Below, one piece after another: positions 24,229 to 33,875 of a stretch of 64,000 nucleotides of DNA. Made by a program: the position numbers and the translations under genes. The notes below the pieces were generated by a model. The model made no database searches and had not been told where the DNA came from. It saw only the letters and a list, made by a program, of their open reading frames with translations. Each line of letters opens with the position of its first letter. The stretch's first letter is position 1. The stretch is from Streptococcus pseudopneumoniae (lineage in GTDB: Bacteria; Bacillota; Bacilli; Lactobacillales; Streptococcaceae), in the NCBI RefSeq assembly GCF_001070715.1, contig NZ_JVRR01000137.1, positions 1 through 64,000 on the forward strand. The letters are read 5' to 3'.

Positions 24229-25092
24229 ATGTTTGGTATTTTCGATAAGATAGAGGAATTTTTTAAAGAGCTTCTTCTCGGAGGTATCCAAGCAAATCTT
24301 GAGTCAATGTTTATCGACATTAATGATAAAGTCGGAGCAGTAGCAACCGATATAGGCAAGACACCAATGGGATGGAATTCAGAGGTATTTAACTTTATTA
24401 AGAGTATCAATGATAGTGTCATTATTCCAATTGCAGGTTTAATCATTACAGCAGTTTTATGTATTGAACTGATAAATATGGTTATGCAAAAGAATAATAT
24501 GCACGATACAGATACCTTTGAGTTTTTTAAATACATGATAAAGATGTGGATAGCGGTATGGCTAGTATCTCATGCATTTACATTCTCAATGGCAGTCTTT
24601 GATGTTGCACAACACCTTGTAAATCAGGCGGCAGGAGTAATCAATACTTCTGCTACCGTTTCAGGTGATCAAATTGTTCAGATGGTTGAGGGATTAAAAG
24701 ACAAAGGACTTGGAGAACTGGTGATGATACTCTTTGAAACCTCGCTTGTTAAAGTTGCAATACAGGTTATGTCGGTAGTCATTATGCTAGTTGTCTATGG
24801 CAGAATGTTTGAGATATATGTTTATTGTTCAGTTTCAGCAATTCCATTTGCCACTATGGGAAATAAGGAGTGGGGACAAATTGGAACAAACTATATCAAA
24901 GGTCTATTTGCTATTGGACTTCAAGGCTTATTCTTGATTATATGCTTGGGTATTTACGCAGTTTTAGTAAAGACGATAAAGATAACGGACATTCATGCAA
25001 GTACCTTTATGATATTAGGCTATGCATTACTTCTTGGTCTAATGATGCTAAAGAGTGGAACGCTTGCAAAGAGTGTATTAAACGCACATTAA
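24229..25092 (+). CDS. VirB6/TrbL-like conjugation channel protein (second ICE)
   Basis: The 287-residue polytopic membrane protein has hydrophobic segments at about 67-85, 107-125, 165-185, 205-225 and 235-280 (for example VIIPIAGLIITAVLCIELI). It follows the Maff2 gene by 12 bp with RBS AAGGAGAGTAGC. It is the channel component paired with PrgI and VirB4 just downstream. Confidence 0.85.
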   Translation: MFGIFDKIEEFFKELLLGGIQANLESMFIDINDKVGAVATDIGKTPMGWNSEVFNFIKSINDSVIIPIAGLIITAVLCIELINMVMQKNNMHDTDTFEFFKYMIKMWIAVWLVSHAFTFSMAVFDVAQHLVNQAAGVINTSATVSGDQIVQMVEGLKDKGLGELVMILFETSLVKVAIQVMSVVIMLVVYGRMFEIYVYCSVSAIPFATMGNKEWGQIGTNYIKGLFAIGLQGLFLIICLGIYAVLVKTIKITDIHASTFMILGYALLLGLMMLKSGTLAKSVLNAH

Positions 25093-25104
25093 GGAGGATT
25101 TTTA

Positions 25105-25371
25105 ATGATAGAAGTAAAGAAAAAGTTGTTTCCTGTTTCAATTATTGCAGTAGGGATTGGAGCAATTGCTATCTCAATTTTCAACAGGAACAAATTAAAG
25201 AATTTAGAAGATGAAGTAAAAAGTACAAGAGATGATGTGAAATCTATTCTTTGTTATCAAGAGCAGAAAAATGCATTCATTGAGTCAGAATTAGAAGAGA
25301 TAAGAAGTGAAGTTGCTTCATGCTATGAGCATTTTGAAGCATTTTCAAAGGAAAAAGAAGATGGGAGGTAA
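25105..25371 (+). CDS. Membrane-anchored coiled-coil protein, function unknown
   Basis: The 88-residue protein has one N-terminal membrane segment (VSIIAVGIGAIAISIF) and then an acidic, heptad-like helix (LKNLEDEVKSTRDDVKSILCYQ onward to the end). AAGGAGGATTTTT precedes the ATG. It sits between virB6 and prgI, which suggests a structural accessory role in the channel. No family was recognised and there is no counterpart in the outer ICE. Confidence 0.6.
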   Translation: MIEVKKKLFPVSIIAVGIGAIAISIFNRNKLKNLEDEVKSTRDDVKSILCYQEQKNAFIESELEEIRSEVASCYEHFEAFSKEKEDGR

Positions 25372-25374
25372 GTT

Positions 25375-25773
25375 ATGGGCTATGTACCAATTCCCAAAGA
25401 TTTAAAAAAGGTAAAAACAAAGGTAGCCTTTAATCTTACAAGAAGACAATTAATTGGATTTACACTTGCTGGACTGGTTGGTATACCAGTCTATTTATTT
25501 ATGAGAAAGTTTATGCCTAATGATATAGCGATACTGTTTTTAATTGTATCAACTCTTCCAATCTTCTTTGTAACACTATTTGAAAAAGATGGACTTACCT
25601 TTGAGAAATATTTTAAGCACATATATCTACACAAGTTTTATCAACCACAGAAGCGAGTGAGAAAGGAGGTTTACCTTGAACAAGAAAAGAAAAATACAGC
25701 AAATTCAGTTAGAAAAAAATCAAAAGGTATTAAAGGAAAACAAAAGAAACCTGAAAAAAGAAAAGCTGACTAA
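25375..25773 (+). CDS. PrgI-family (VirB3-like) membrane protein (second ICE)
   Basis: The 132-residue protein begins with GYVPIPKDLKKVKTKVAFNLTRRQ and then two membrane segments (residues 24-42 and 48-65), with a basic tail. This is the PrgI layout. RBS AGATGGGAGGTAAG precedes the start, and the tail overlaps the virB4 gene by 98 bp. Confidence 0.85.
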   Translation: MGYVPIPKDLKKVKTKVAFNLTRRQLIGFTLAGLVGIPVYLFMRKFMPNDIAILFLIVSTLPIFFVTLFEKDGLTFEKYFKHIYLHKFYQPQKRVRKEVYLEQEKKNTANSVRKKSKGIKGKQKKPEKRKAD

Positions 25774-28108
25774 GCAGAAGAAAAAAGCTTCTCTAATCGA
25801 CTTAATATTTAAGAAAGAGCCTAAGAGATATACTGTTGAAGGCACAATACCTTATCTGAGAATGCTAAAAAGTGGAATATGCCAGCTTGATGAAAAGCAC
25901 TATAATAAGTGTATTGCATTTCAGGATATAAACTATCAGCTTGCCTTAGAAGAAGATAAGGATTTGATTTTCAATCAATTTGCGAATGTCTTAAACTCTT
26001 TTGATCCAAGTGTAGATATTGAGTTTTCATATATCAATCAGCTTGGAAGAAATAATGAATTAAAAGCAGCTATTCAGATACCGGATAAAAATGATGGTTA
26101 TGATGATATTCGATTAGAGTTTCGTGAGATGTTAAAAAGTCAGCTTGCAAAGGGAAATAATGGTTTAAAGAAATCGAAGTATATCACCTTTGGAGTGGAA
26201 GCGGATAGTTTGGAGCAAGCGACTGCAAAACTTGAGCGACTTGAGATTGATATATTATCAAATCTAAAGAGCATGGGAGTTCGTGCTGAGGGCTTAACTG
26301 GAGAAGAAAGATTAAAGGTATTGCATGATATTTTAAATCCAGATAAGCTCTTTTCTTTTTCCTATAAAGACATAAAACCAAGAGAAAGTACAAAGACTGT
26401 TATTGCACCAGATTCTTTTAACTTCGTGCCAAGTAAGTATTTTAAGTTTGGAAAATATATTGGAGCAGTAAGTCATCTTCAAATACTTGCAAGTGAGCTA
26501 TCGGATAGAATGCTTGCAGAATTTTTAGATATAGATGACAACATCAATATTTCTTTTCATATCAAAGCAGTTGAGCAGACAGAAGCTATTAAGATGGTGA
26601 AAAGAAAAAATACAGATATTGATAAGATGAAGATTGAGGAAAATAAAAAGGCAGTTAGAAGTGGTTATGACATGGATATCTTACCAAGTGATTTAATTAC
26701 CTATGGTGATAATATTAAGATGCTTTTAAAAGACCTCCAGACAAGAGATGAGCGTATGTTTATCGTAACGATTGTCTTTATGAATTTTGCAAGGACAGTA
26801 CAAAAGCTAGATACGACTATTTCTCAGATTTCATCTATTGCAAGTAAGCATAATTGTAAGATTAAACGCTTAGATCATAGTCAAGAACAAGGTTTTATCA
26901 GTGTATTACCTCTTGGCGTAAATAAGATTGAAATAGATAGAGGGTTAACCTCATCATCTACAGCAGTCTTTTTACCATTTACAACAGAGGAGCTTTTCAT
27001 AAACTCATCAAATAGCTTGTACTATGGATTAAATGCCTTAAGCCATAATCTTATTATGGCAGATAGAAAAATGCTTAAAAATCCAAATGGATTGATTCTA
27101 GGTACGCCTGGTTCTGGTAAGTCCTTTTCTGCAAAGCGTGAAATGGCAAATGCTATTCTTACAACAGATGATGATGTGATTATTTGTGATCCAGAGGGAG
27201 AATATGGCAATCTTGTTAAACAGTTCAAGGGGGAAGTCATAAAGGTTAGTGCAAAGAGTAAAGACTATCTCAATCCACTAGATATAAATATGAATTATGG
27301 AGATGGTGATGCACCACTTAAGGATAAGGCAAACTTTATTATGTCTATGCTTGAACTTGTGGTTGGTGGTAGTGGTCTTACAGCAGAAGAAAAATCTGTT
27401 ATAGATAGGTGCTTACCTAGAATTTATGAGAAGTATTTTGAAAATCCAATTCCAGAGAATATGCCTATACTCCAAGACCTTTACGATATGTTAAAAGGAC
27501 AAGAAGAAAAGGTGGGAAAGAAACTTGCAACAGAAATGGAAATCTATGTTTCAGGAAGTCTTAACGTCTTCAATCATCAATCCAATGTGGACTTAAATAA
27601 GCAGCTTATTTGCTTTGACATTAAAGAACTTGGAACACAGCTTAAAAAGATAGGAATGCTTGTTATTCAAGACCAGGTCTGGAATAAAGTTTCTCAAAAT
27701 AGAAATACCGGCAAAAGCACAAGGTATTACATTGACGAGTTTCATTTGCTTTTAAAGGATGAACAGACTTCACAGTATTCGGTAGAAATCTGGAAGCGAT
27801 TTAGAAAATGGGGAGGTATTCCAACAGGAATTACACAGAATGTTAAAGACCTACTTGCAAGTAAAGAAATTGAAAATATTTTCGATAATACGGATTTTAT
27901 TCTAATGCTTAATCAAGCAACAGGTGATAGAGATTGGCTTGTTGTAAAGCTTAAAATCTCAAAGGATCAGGAAAAATTCGTTACCAATTCAAGAGCAGGT
28001 GAAGGTTTGATTTTCTTTGGAAACACCATTGTTCCATTTGTAGATAACTTCCCTAAAGACACAATCCTATATCAAAAGATGACTACAAAACCTGAAGAAG
28101 TGAGGTAG
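25676..28108 (+). CDS. VirB4-like conjugation ATPase (second ICE)
   Basis: The 810-residue ATPase starts at a TTG: GAAAGGAGG lies at the right distance before 25676. A very basic N-terminal segment of about 45 residues is followed by the VirB4 domain, Walker A GTPGSGKSFSAKREMA near residue 475 and Walker B YYIDEFHLLLKDEQTS near residue 683; TGITQNVKDLL follows. Unlike the outer ICE homologue, its Walker A is canonical. The 98-bp overlap with prgI supports tight coupling of the two proteins. Confidence 0.9.
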   Translation: MNKKRKIQQIQLEKNQKVLKENKRNLKKEKLTKQKKKASLIDLIFKKEPKRYTVEGTIPYLRMLKSGICQLDEKHYNKCIAFQDINYQLALEEDKDLIFNQFANVLNSFDPSVDIEFSYINQLGRNNELKAAIQIPDKNDGYDDIRLEFREMLKSQLAKGNNGLKKSKYITFGVEADSLEQATAKLERLEIDILSNLKSMGVRAEGLTGEERLKVLHDILNPDKLFSFSYKDIKPRESTKTVIAPDSFNFVPSKYFKFGKYIGAVSHLQILASELSDRMLAEFLDIDDNINISFHIKAVEQTEAIKMVKRKNTDIDKMKIEENKKAVRSGYDMDILPSDLITYGDNIKMLLKDLQTRDERMFIVTIVFMNFARTVQKLDTTISQISSIASKHNCKIKRLDHSQEQGFISVLPLGVNKIEIDRGLTSSSTAVFLPFTTEELFINSSNSLYYGLNALSHNLIMADRKMLKNPNGLILGTPGSGKSFSAKREMANAILTTDDDVIICDPEGEYGNLVKQFKGEVIKVSAKSKDYLNPLDINMNYGDGDAPLKDKANFIMSMLELVVGGSGLTAEEKSVIDRCLPRIYEKYFENPIPENMPILQDLYDMLKGQEEKVGKKLATEMEIYVSGSLNVFNHQSNVDLNKQLICFDIKELGTQLKKIGMLVIQDQVWNKVSQNRNTGKSTRYYIDEFHLLLKDEQTSQYSVEIWKRFRKWGGIPTGITQNVKDLLASKEIENIFDNTDFILMLNQATGDRDWLVVKLKISKDQEKFVTNSRAGEGLIFFGNTIVPFVDNFPKDTILYQKMTTKPEEVR

Positions 28109-28114
28109 CGTCTT

Positions 28115-30196
28115 ATGAGTAAAAAAAGAAAGCGAGATTTGAATGAAAAGTTAAGGGCAAGAGAAGAGAAAATCATCACAAAATCTGAAACAGATGATGT
28201 CCTAGATTATAAAAGAAAAACTGGAGATGATTACAGGGATAAGGTAGTTAAAGAAGAAAATAGGTTTCAAGATAAAATTCACGAGAAGATAAGTAAAAGA
28301 ACGGATATTACTAGTGAAATAGAAACAAGTAACAAGAGCAAAAATGCTATAAAAAGAAATATTCGAAGTAACAGTTTTCAAGCCAAAGTAGCCAAGTCAG
28401 ATTATCAAACAGAGGTTAAAGAAAACCGTATCTATGATCCTTTGGCAAAAGACCAAGATGGTGATGGTGTCATTGATAGATATGATAATGACTTTAGAGA
28501 TAGTGATGTATCCTATGAGCCTTTAGGTAATAAAAAGTCTAAACTTCATGAAAAGCAGAAAAGATCACTTAAAAGAAAGAACTATGCTGATAAGCTCTTT
28601 ACAAGAAAAGGGGTGGATAAGAAAAAGGAAGATAATACTAAAGCTTCTAAAACTGGTAAAGAAGCCATCAGAGATAGGGAAAAGAAAAATCAGATTTATA
28701 AAAGGTATAACAAAGAAACCTTAGTCGGTGGAAGTGTGATTGGAGCCGCAAAACTTGGTGAAGTTACAAGTAAGTATCTATCATCTGGTAGTGATGAAAA
28801 TGCATCGGTTGAAGCTGCTGAAAAAGGCTTAGGAAGTTCCTCTAAACTTATTCATGGCGTAAAAAAATATTCGGATAAGAGAAAAAGTAAGAAGATATAT
28901 GATTTAGAAAAGAGCAATAGGAAAATCAAAAGTAGAAAGTCCAAGCTTGAGTTTAGAAAGAGCATGGACGAGGTTGAGAAGACCGACCAATATAAAAAAG
29001 CAAATGCTTATAAGAAGTTTCAAAAGAAGAAACAGATGAAGTCAGCTATCTATAAGCAAAATAAGACAAGAATTAGAGATAGAGTTAAAAAGACACTGAT
29101 GGATACATTCAAGGTATCTAAAGACTTTATCATAAGAAAAGCAAAAGTGGCAGCAATAGTAGTAGCTGCCATAATTATTTTTGGAACTTTTGTATTTAAC
29201 TTTGCAAGTATGACAATGGGTGGATTCGCTAATTCTACAAGCAGTGTTTTAACAACATCATATTTATCAAGACCAAATGTTTTAACTGAGATTAATCAAA
29301 GTTTTTCAAACAAGGAAAATGACTTATATAGTGAGCTTGAAAATGTAGAAAAGAATAATCCAGGATACGATGAATATATCGTAAGAAAAAATGGAGATAT
29401 TGGTCATAATGTTCATGAGCTTTTATCCTATATCACTTCAAGATGTGGTGAAGTAAAAAATTTATCTGAAGTTAGTAATATTTTAGATGACTTATTTAAG
29501 ACTATGTACCATGTCGATTATAAAGAGGAAATAGAGATAAGATATAAGACTGTAACTGGAACTTACACTGATGAAGAGGGGAACCAATATACCGAGAGCC
29601 ACGAAGAACCTTATGAGTATAGAAAGCTCATTGTAACTTTAAGTAAAAGGGAAATGGATAGCGTGGTTCGAGAAGTCTTTGCCAAGTATCCAGATAATTT
29701 AAAGCATTATGAAGCACTATTCCTTGCACAGGGGAATATGGGTGAAATATTTGGAAACACGAATCTCATTACTGCAAATGGTGGCATTGGTGGAGGAAAA
29801 GAATACGAAGCATCGTCTGATGTTCAAAAGAAAATTGTAAATGCAGCATATATTACACCGTCACCTGGAGCGGGCTGGTGTGCAATGTGGGTTTCACAGG
29901 TTTATCAAAATGCAGGTCTTGGATATATCGGAGGAAATGCTAATGATATGTACCGAAATCATACATTTACTTCTGATAGATCAAAGTTAAAAGTAGGAAT
30001 GCTTGTAGCTGTTGAAAGTAGCAGTAGTGGTGGACAAGCCGGACTTACTTATGGTCATGTCGGTATCTATATTGGTGATGGTAAGGTAATGGATAATATT
30101 GGAGTAGTCAGGGTTACAACATTAGATGATTGGATTGCAACGTTTTGTAAACATCATCCAGTAGGCTTTGGATTTCCACCAAATGTACAAAGATAG
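28115..30196 (+). CDS. VirB1-like cell wall hydrolase with CHAP/NlpC-P60 domain
   Basis: The 693-residue protein has a long basic cytoplasmic part (residues 1-340) carrying a calcium-type motif [19 protein letters not shown] near residue 113, one membrane segment near residues 346-366, an extracellular stalk, and a C-terminal cysteine peptidase-like domain. The probable catalytic residues are C in GWCAMWVSQVY (about residue 588) and H in YGHVGIYIGDG (about residue 648). It probably opens the peptidoglycan for the transfer channel. It is intact, unlike the outer ICE hydrolase at 12362, so it could in principle complement it. Confidence 0.85.
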   Translation: MSKKRKRDLNEKLRAREEKIITKSETDDVLDYKRKTGDDYRDKVVKEENRFQDKIHEKISKRTDITSEIETSNKSKNAIKRNIRSNSFQAKVAKSDYQTEVKENRIYDPLAKDQDGDGVIDRYDNDFRDSDVSYEPLGNKKSKLHEKQKRSLKRKNYADKLFTRKGVDKKKEDNTKASKTGKEAIRDREKKNQIYKRYNKETLVGGSVIGAAKLGEVTSKYLSSGSDENASVEAAEKGLGSSSKLIHGVKKYSDKRKSKKIYDLEKSNRKIKSRKSKLEFRKSMDEVEKTDQYKKANAYKKFQKKKQMKSAIYKQNKTRIRDRVKKTLMDTFKVSKDFIIRKAKVAAIVVAAIIIFGTFVFNFASMTMGGFANSTSSVLTTSYLSRPNVLTEINQSFSNKENDLYSELENVEKNNPGYDEYIVRKNGDIGHNVHELLSYITSRCGEVKNLSEVSNILDDLFKTMYHVDYKEEIEIRYKTVTGTYTDEEGNQYTESHEEPYEYRKLIVTLSKREMDSVVREVFAKYPDNLKHYEALFLAQGNMGEIFGNTNLITANGGIGGGKEYEASSDVQKKIVNAAYITPSPGAGWCAMWVSQVYQNAGLGYIGGNANDMYRNHTFTSDRSKLKVGMLVAVESSSSGGQAGLTYGHVGIYIGDGKVMDNIGVVRVTTLDDWIATFCKHHPVGFGFPPNVQR

Positions 30197-30211
30197 AAAG
30201 GAGCGGAAAAT

Positions 30212-30442
30212 GTGAATAGGGAACTGAATATTGTTAATAAAAAAATTCAAAAGTTATTAGATAAGAAAGCTCAGGTCGATAAAGATTTAGAGCCTTTATT
30301 TATTCGTAAAGATGAACTATTAGACCAAGAGTATGTAGTGATTTGTAGAGAGAATAATATCACTCTTGAGGAATTAGTGAAGATGTTTAAAGAGAAAAAA
30401 GAAAAGGAGAAATATAGTAATGAAAAGCAAATTGAAGAATAA
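30212..30442 (+). CDS. DUF4315-family small coiled-coil protein
   Basis: The 76-residue protein has two charged helices (NIVNKKIQKLLDKKAQVDKDL and NNITLEELVKMFKEKKEKEK), the DUF4315 pattern of Tn1549-like elements. The start is GTG at 30212, because the ATG two bases upstream is followed directly by a stop; AAAGGAG is in place for it. It overlaps the next gene by 23 bp. Function is unknown; a regulatory or chaperone role is possible. Confidence 0.75.
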   Translation: MNRELNIVNKKIQKLLDKKAQVDKDLEPLFIRKDELLDQEYVVICRENNITLEELVKMFKEKKEKEKYSNEKQIEE

Positions 30443-32027
30443 GAAAGTATTGGTCGCACTTATTGGAGTAGCATTACTTTTGGTTTCAGTTATATGTGTG
30501 ATGACTGTAAATAAGCAGATTGTATTTGCAAAAGATGGAACTGTACTTTCAATTCTTAATCCGATTGAAGCTCTTGCAGAAACGGAAGAGAAATTTGAAG
30601 TAAAGATTAAGTATGTATTTTCAGACGAGAAAGTATTTAAGGAAGAGGTTGTAAAGGCAGATAAAGGACAAATCCTTGATAGTGGTGACTTGCCAATGTT
30701 ACCTGACGATATGAAATTCATTGATGATTTTCTTTATTATGAAGTAAAAGGCGATGGGAAAGATGAGATTATCCGTAAGGTAGAAAAGATTGTAAAAGAT
30801 GAAGCAACTCAGACTGAAAATGATAAAGATAAAGAAAAGAAGTCAGATGAAGCAAAACAAGATAAAGCCACTCAAACAGAAGAACCTAAGAAAGATTCAT
30901 CAGCTCAAACTGATATTACTAAAAATGATTTATATAAGATGGATAAGGAGTCTAAGGACTTAAAAGAAAAGGTAGATAATCTTAGCAAGGAACTTAAGGA
31001 CAAAAACAAGTTAAGTGATAAGCAAAAAGATAAAATCAAAAATCTTGAAGATGAAATTGAAGCTTTGGAAAAGAAAATCAAAAAGGATAAGGATTCTATT
31101 GATTCATCAAAGGAAAATATTGAGCTAAAAAAATCTATTGAAGAGTTAGAAAAGAAGACTAAGGAACTACAGGAAAAGCTTAATTCTGTAAATAAGATAG
31201 GGACTAATGTTAATCCAACTATTTCAAATCCAGTACCTAAAAACAGTGGATCATTTAGTAGTTTTATTCCAAGCACGCCTATAAATACAGGAAAAGGAAG
31301 CGATGCTTCTGGTAATATTTCAACACCAACATCTAAGACTGAAAATAAGGTAGAAACTAAGTCAGATAAAAAAGAGGAGAAACAGGAAATCCGTTATCCG
31401 AATAAGCTAACACCTAAACAAAATTCAAGTAATGGAGATACGTCTTCTATGGATGGAACAAGCAAGCCTGTAAATACAAATAAAGGAGTAGCGTCAGCAC
31501 CATCAAAGGCAAGAGGATCTGTTACAGAGAATAAGGATAATGCAAACAAAGATTATCCAATTCACCACAACGATGGTAAAGATAATAAGTCTACGGATAT
31601 GTATTCAGCAGACGCAAGACAGTTTGTAACTTTTACAACTAAAAATGGAAAGACTTTTCATCTAATCATTAACCATGATGAAGATAGCGAAAATGTAATG
31701 CTTTTAACAGAAGTTTCGGAAGATGATTTATTAAATATGGTTGAAAAGAAGGAAACACAAAAGGAGATTGTAAAGGAAGACCCAATAAAAGAAGAGACTA
31801 AACCAGTGAAAAAAGAAGAGAGTAGCAATATAGGAGCATACTTAATTCTGATTCTTGTAGTAGCTGGAGCATTAGGTGCAGGTTATTATTTTAAGGTTGT
31901 TAAAAAGAAAGAGAATGAAGAACTTGAAGCATTAGAAGATGATGACGATGATTTTTTCTCAGAAGCTGATGAAAGTGAAGAAATATCAGAAATAGAGGTT
32001 GAAGAAATCGAAGAAGATGAAGAATAA
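30420..32027 (+). CDS. DUF4366-type membrane protein of the transfer operon
   Basis: The 535-residue protein has an N-terminal signal or anchor sequence (residues 10-30), an extracellular region with KDKEKKSDEAKQDKATQTE-like repeats of ATQTE and AQTD near residues 126-162, a coiled coil (about 168-255), a Ser/Thr/Asn-rich linker, a C-terminal membrane segment (residues 473-493) and a very acidic cytoplasmic tail. RBS AAAGGAG precedes the ATG. This class sits after the hydrolase gene in Tn1549-like elements and may bridge cell surface and channel; the role is unproven. Confidence 0.75.
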   Translation: MKSKLKNKKVLVALIGVALLLVSVICVMTVNKQIVFAKDGTVLSILNPIEALAETEEKFEVKIKYVFSDEKVFKEEVVKADKGQILDSGDLPMLPDDMKFIDDFLYYEVKGDGKDEIIRKVEKIVKDEATQTENDKDKEKKSDEAKQDKATQTEEPKKDSSAQTDITKNDLYKMDKESKDLKEKVDNLSKELKDKNKLSDKQKDKIKNLEDEIEALEKKIKKDKDSIDSSKENIELKKSIEELEKKTKELQEKLNSVNKIGTNVNPTISNPVPKNSGSFSSFIPSTPINTGKGSDASGNISTPTSKTENKVETKSDKKEEKQEIRYPNKLTPKQNSSNGDTSSMDGTSKPVNTNKGVASAPSKARGSVTENKDNANKDYPIHHNDGKDNKSTDMYSADARQFVTFTTKNGKTFHLIINHDEDSENVMLLTEVSEDDLLNMVEKKETQKEIVKEDPIKEETKPVKKEESSNIGAYLILILVVAGALGAGYYFKVVKKKENEELEALEDDDDDFFSEADESEEISEIEVEEIEEDEE

Positions 32028-32064
32028 AATGCATCATAAATTATATGATTTTTGGTGCAAGTTA

Positions 32065-32098
32065 AAGGCGAGAGAGTATTATCTTTCGCCTTATTTTA
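32065..32098 (+). terminator. Hairpin with T-rich tail
   Basis: AAGGCGA at 32065-32071 pairs with TCGCCTT at 32086-32092, followed by ATTTTATTT. It separates the DUF4366 gene from topB. Confidence 0.65.
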
Positions 32099-32118
32099 TT
32101 TGAAAGATTGGAGATAAT

Positions 32119-33825
32119 ATGGATTTAGTTATTGCAGAAAAACCGAGTGTAGCTATATCAATTGCAAAGGTAATAGGAGCTACAAAAAAGAAAGATGGAT
32201 ACTATGAGGGAAATGGCTATAAGGTAAGTTGGTGCGTTGGACACCTAATTCAGATGGCAAATCCCGATAGTTATGATGAAAAATACGCTAAATGGAATAT
32301 GGCGGATTTACCGATTATTCCAAAAGAATATAAGTATGTTGTATCAAAAGCTACTAAAAAGCAGTTTAATACTCTTAAAAAACTGATGAATGATAAAGAT
32401 GTTGATACCGTAGTAAATGCTTGTGATGCAGGTCGTGAGGGCGAAGCAATATTTAGACTTGTATATAACGAGGCTCATTGTAAAAAGAATATGAAACGAC
32501 TTTGGATTTCATCAATGGAAGATAGTGCCATAAAAGATGGTTTTGGAAACTTAAAAGATGGAAGTTACTACGATGATTTATTTGAATCCGCCAAGGCAAG
32601 AGCGATTGCAGATTGGCTAGTCGGGATGAATATTAGTAGGCTTTATTCTTGCTTGTATAAGCAAAATTATAGTGTGGGAAGAGTACAAACACCTACACTT
32701 GCAATGATTGTAAATAGAGATGATGAAATTAATAATTTCAAGAAAGAAAAATACTATACAGTAGAGCTTTCTTTAGATGGATTTTCACTTTCTACAGATA
32801 GAATTGATGACAGGACTACAACAGAGCAGCTAATCAATTTAGTAGGTAATTCCATAGAAATTATTGATGTCGTTCAAAAAGAAAAGATAACAAAGCCTGA
32901 GTTACCATTTGACCTCACAACACTTCAAAGGGAATGTAACAAGTATTTTGGATATAGTGCGAAACAGACACTTGATTATGCTCAAAGTCTTTATGAGAAG
33001 AAACTTATCACATACCCAAGAACTGACAGCAGATGCCTTACTGAAGATATGATTACAAGCGTAATTAACAATATATTAGGCAAGAATGACTTTGATACTG
33101 AAAGAATTAAGATAGTGTTTAATTCTAAAAAAGTTACGGATCACCATGCGATTATACCAACAATCAGCTCATTAAAAGAAGATATTTCAACTCTTCCAGA
33201 AAGTGAAGCAAAGGTATATAGACTTATAACAAATAAACTTCACGCAAGTGTTGGATACCCTTTAGTAGAAAATACTACAAAAATTGTTGCTGAGTTTGAT
33301 GGTTTTGAATTTAGTAGTAGTGGTAAAGTGATTATTGATGAGGGATTCACTAAGTATTTAAAAGAATATAAAACTAAGAAAACTGAAGATACATTACTAC
33401 CAGGTGTAAAGGTAGGCGAAGTATTTGAGATAAGAAATAAAGAAGTAAAAGAGAAATATACAACACCACCTAAACATTTTACGGAAGATACACTTTTAAA
33501 GGCTATGGAAGTAGCGGGTAATGATGCCTTAGAAAAAGGCATTGAGGTAGAAAGAAAAGGACTTGGTACACCGGCAACTCGTGCAGGTATTATTGAAAAC
33601 TTGATTTTCAAAGGTTTTATCGAAAGAGATAAAAAGAATCTAATTGCAACCAATAAAGGAATTAGTTTGGTGACTATTGTTTCAGATACTTTTAAATCGG
33701 CAGAAACTACTGCTGAATGGGAAATGAAACTATCTGATATTGCTAATGGCAAGGCGGATAAGGATGACTTCTTAAAAGGTATAGAGAATGAAATAAGAGA
33801 AACAGTAGGAATATATCGTAAATAG
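32119..33825 (+). CDS. topB: DNA topoisomerase III (TopB-type)
   Basis: The 568-residue type IA topoisomerase has the TOPRIM opening LVIAEKPSVAISIAKVIGA, the metal-binding DAGREGEAIFRLVY near residue 104, YSVGRVQTPTLAMIV near residue 189 and the active-site tyrosine in LITYPRTDSR near residue 298. It lacks long C-terminal zinc domains, as is normal for TopB of ICEs. It relaxes or decatenates single-stranded regions during transfer or circle replication. The gene follows a terminator-like hairpin and has RBS TTGGAGATAAT. Confidence 0.92.
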   Translation: MDLVIAEKPSVAISIAKVIGATKKKDGYYEGNGYKVSWCVGHLIQMANPDSYDEKYAKWNMADLPIIPKEYKYVVSKATKKQFNTLKKLMNDKDVDTVVNACDAGREGEAIFRLVYNEAHCKKNMKRLWISSMEDSAIKDGFGNLKDGSYYDDLFESAKARAIADWLVGMNISRLYSCLYKQNYSVGRVQTPTLAMIVNRDDEINNFKKEKYYTVELSLDGFSLSTDRIDDRTTTEQLINLVGNSIEIIDVVQKEKITKPELPFDLTTLQRECNKYFGYSAKQTLDYAQSLYEKKLITYPRTDSRCLTEDMITSVINNILGKNDFDTERIKIVFNSKKVTDHHAIIPTISSLKEDISTLPESEAKVYRLITNKLHASVGYPLVENTTKIVAEFDGFEFSSSGKVIIDEGFTKYLKEYKTKKTEDTLLPGVKVGEVFEIRNKEVKEKYTTPPKHFTEDTLLKAMEVAGNDALEKGIEVERKGLGTPATRAGIIENLIFKGFIERDKKNLIATNKGISLVTIVSDTFKSAETTAEWEMKLSDIANGKADKDDFLKGIENEIRETVGIYRK

Positions 33826-33875
33826 TTTTTTAGGGGGATGAGCTTTAATCTTGTTCCCTTATTTTATTGGAGGTG

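Noticed and set aside
24870-25214. A 114-codon frame overlapping the end of virB6 in the second ICE
   Set aside because: It lies out of frame over a clear membrane protein gene and the start of the next gene, has no ribosome binding site and an odd composition rich in Cys and Trp.
33240-33752. A 170-codon minus-strand frame opposite topB
   Set aside because: It is Ser/Phe/Leu-rich, as expected for the complement of a Lys/Glu-rich gene, and the plus strand has a well-supported topoisomerase.
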